From assembly GCA_011390085.1 (NCBI GenBank), contig JAABTB010000146.1, forward strand, positions 1 to 5,642: a stretch of 5,642 nucleotides of DNA. Reading direction: 5' to 3'. Source of the DNA: Desulfobacula sp. GTDB lineage: Bacteria > Desulfobacterota > Desulfobacteria > Desulfobacterales > Desulfobacteraceae. Position numbers and translations under genes: made by a program. Under the pieces are notes generated by a model. It was given only the letters and a program-made list of their open reading frames with translations. It ran no database searches and had not been told where the DNA came from. Shown one piece after another: positions 5,513 through 5,642 of the stretch (position 1 is its first letter; each line of letters starts with the position of its first letter).

Positions 5513-5642
5513 GCATGAATTTTCAAACAGGCTAAAATTTTGGAATTCTTTTATTTTTACAAGAGGTTGGAATTCAAATAATCGTTGACCCAAACATGTT
5601 CTGAAAGTTCAACACCCATAAAAGTATTTGTCACAGCGATGT
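5513..5642. other. A/T-rich right end with a possible gene tail
   Basis: Nothing firm is visible here. On the minus strand a frame is open for 27 codons from the window edge to TAA at 5557-5559 (ending VWVNDYLNSNLL) and could be the tail of another gene. A stretch this short is often open by chance, and I recognise no family. TTGGAATTC occurs twice (5540-5548 and 5567-5575), 27 bases apart. Confidence 0.25.

Noticed and set aside
5557..5642. C-terminal tail of a further minus-strand gene
   Set aside because: Twenty-seven open codons at a window edge are expected by chance in at least one of six frames, and no family is recognisable. It is described only in the entry for the right end.

Overview
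The window looks like a chromosomal segment from a sulfate-reducing deltaproteobacterium (Desulfobacterota, probably Desulfobacterales). The clues are a heterodisulfide-reductase-type CCG iron-sulfur protein, an NtrC-type receiver protein, a sigma-54 style promoter, and an in-frame UGA best read as selenocysteine. The taxonomic call rests on protein style alone and is an inference.

Left block (1-1930, minus strand): a two-component system. A membrane histidine kinase with an extracytoplasmic helical sensor domain, HAMP, HisKA and HATPase overlaps by 23 bases the start of a response regulator. The regulator runs off the left edge; its receiver domain is of the type usually joined to a sigma-54 AAA+ activator domain.

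Regulatory block (1931-2247): a 317-base divergent intergenic region. It holds a near-consensus sigma-54 -24/-12 promoter on the plus strand (2144-2159), an 18-base near-perfect palindrome about 117 bases upstream of the predicted start site, a run of 28 A/T bases between them, and two further inverted repeats. This is the standard layout of an NtrC-type activated promoter. It suggests that the two-component system controls the gene to its right.

Central gene (2248-3570, plus): the key feature. Two apparent reading frames, each encoding half of a CCG-type iron-sulfur oxidoreductase, are in the same frame and separated by one TGA (2980-2982) plus ten sense codons. An imperfect hairpin with a GGGCC loop begins nine bases after the TGA, at a distance suitable for a bacterial SECIS element. 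I read this as one 440-residue selenoprotein with Sec245. A conventional gene caller would split it into a ferredoxin-like protein and a CCG-domain protein. A strong hairpin (3583-3609) ends the unit.

Right block (3698-5471, minus strand): a short CNNM/CorC-like membrane protein (DUF21 plus CBS pair), then a HigB-HigA toxin-antitoxin operon. The operon promoter overlaps a 20-base inverted repeat and appears to place the toxin start codon at or next to the transcription start. The last 130 bases or so hold no gene I can support firmly; a reading frame open to the right edge might be the tail of another minus-strand gene.
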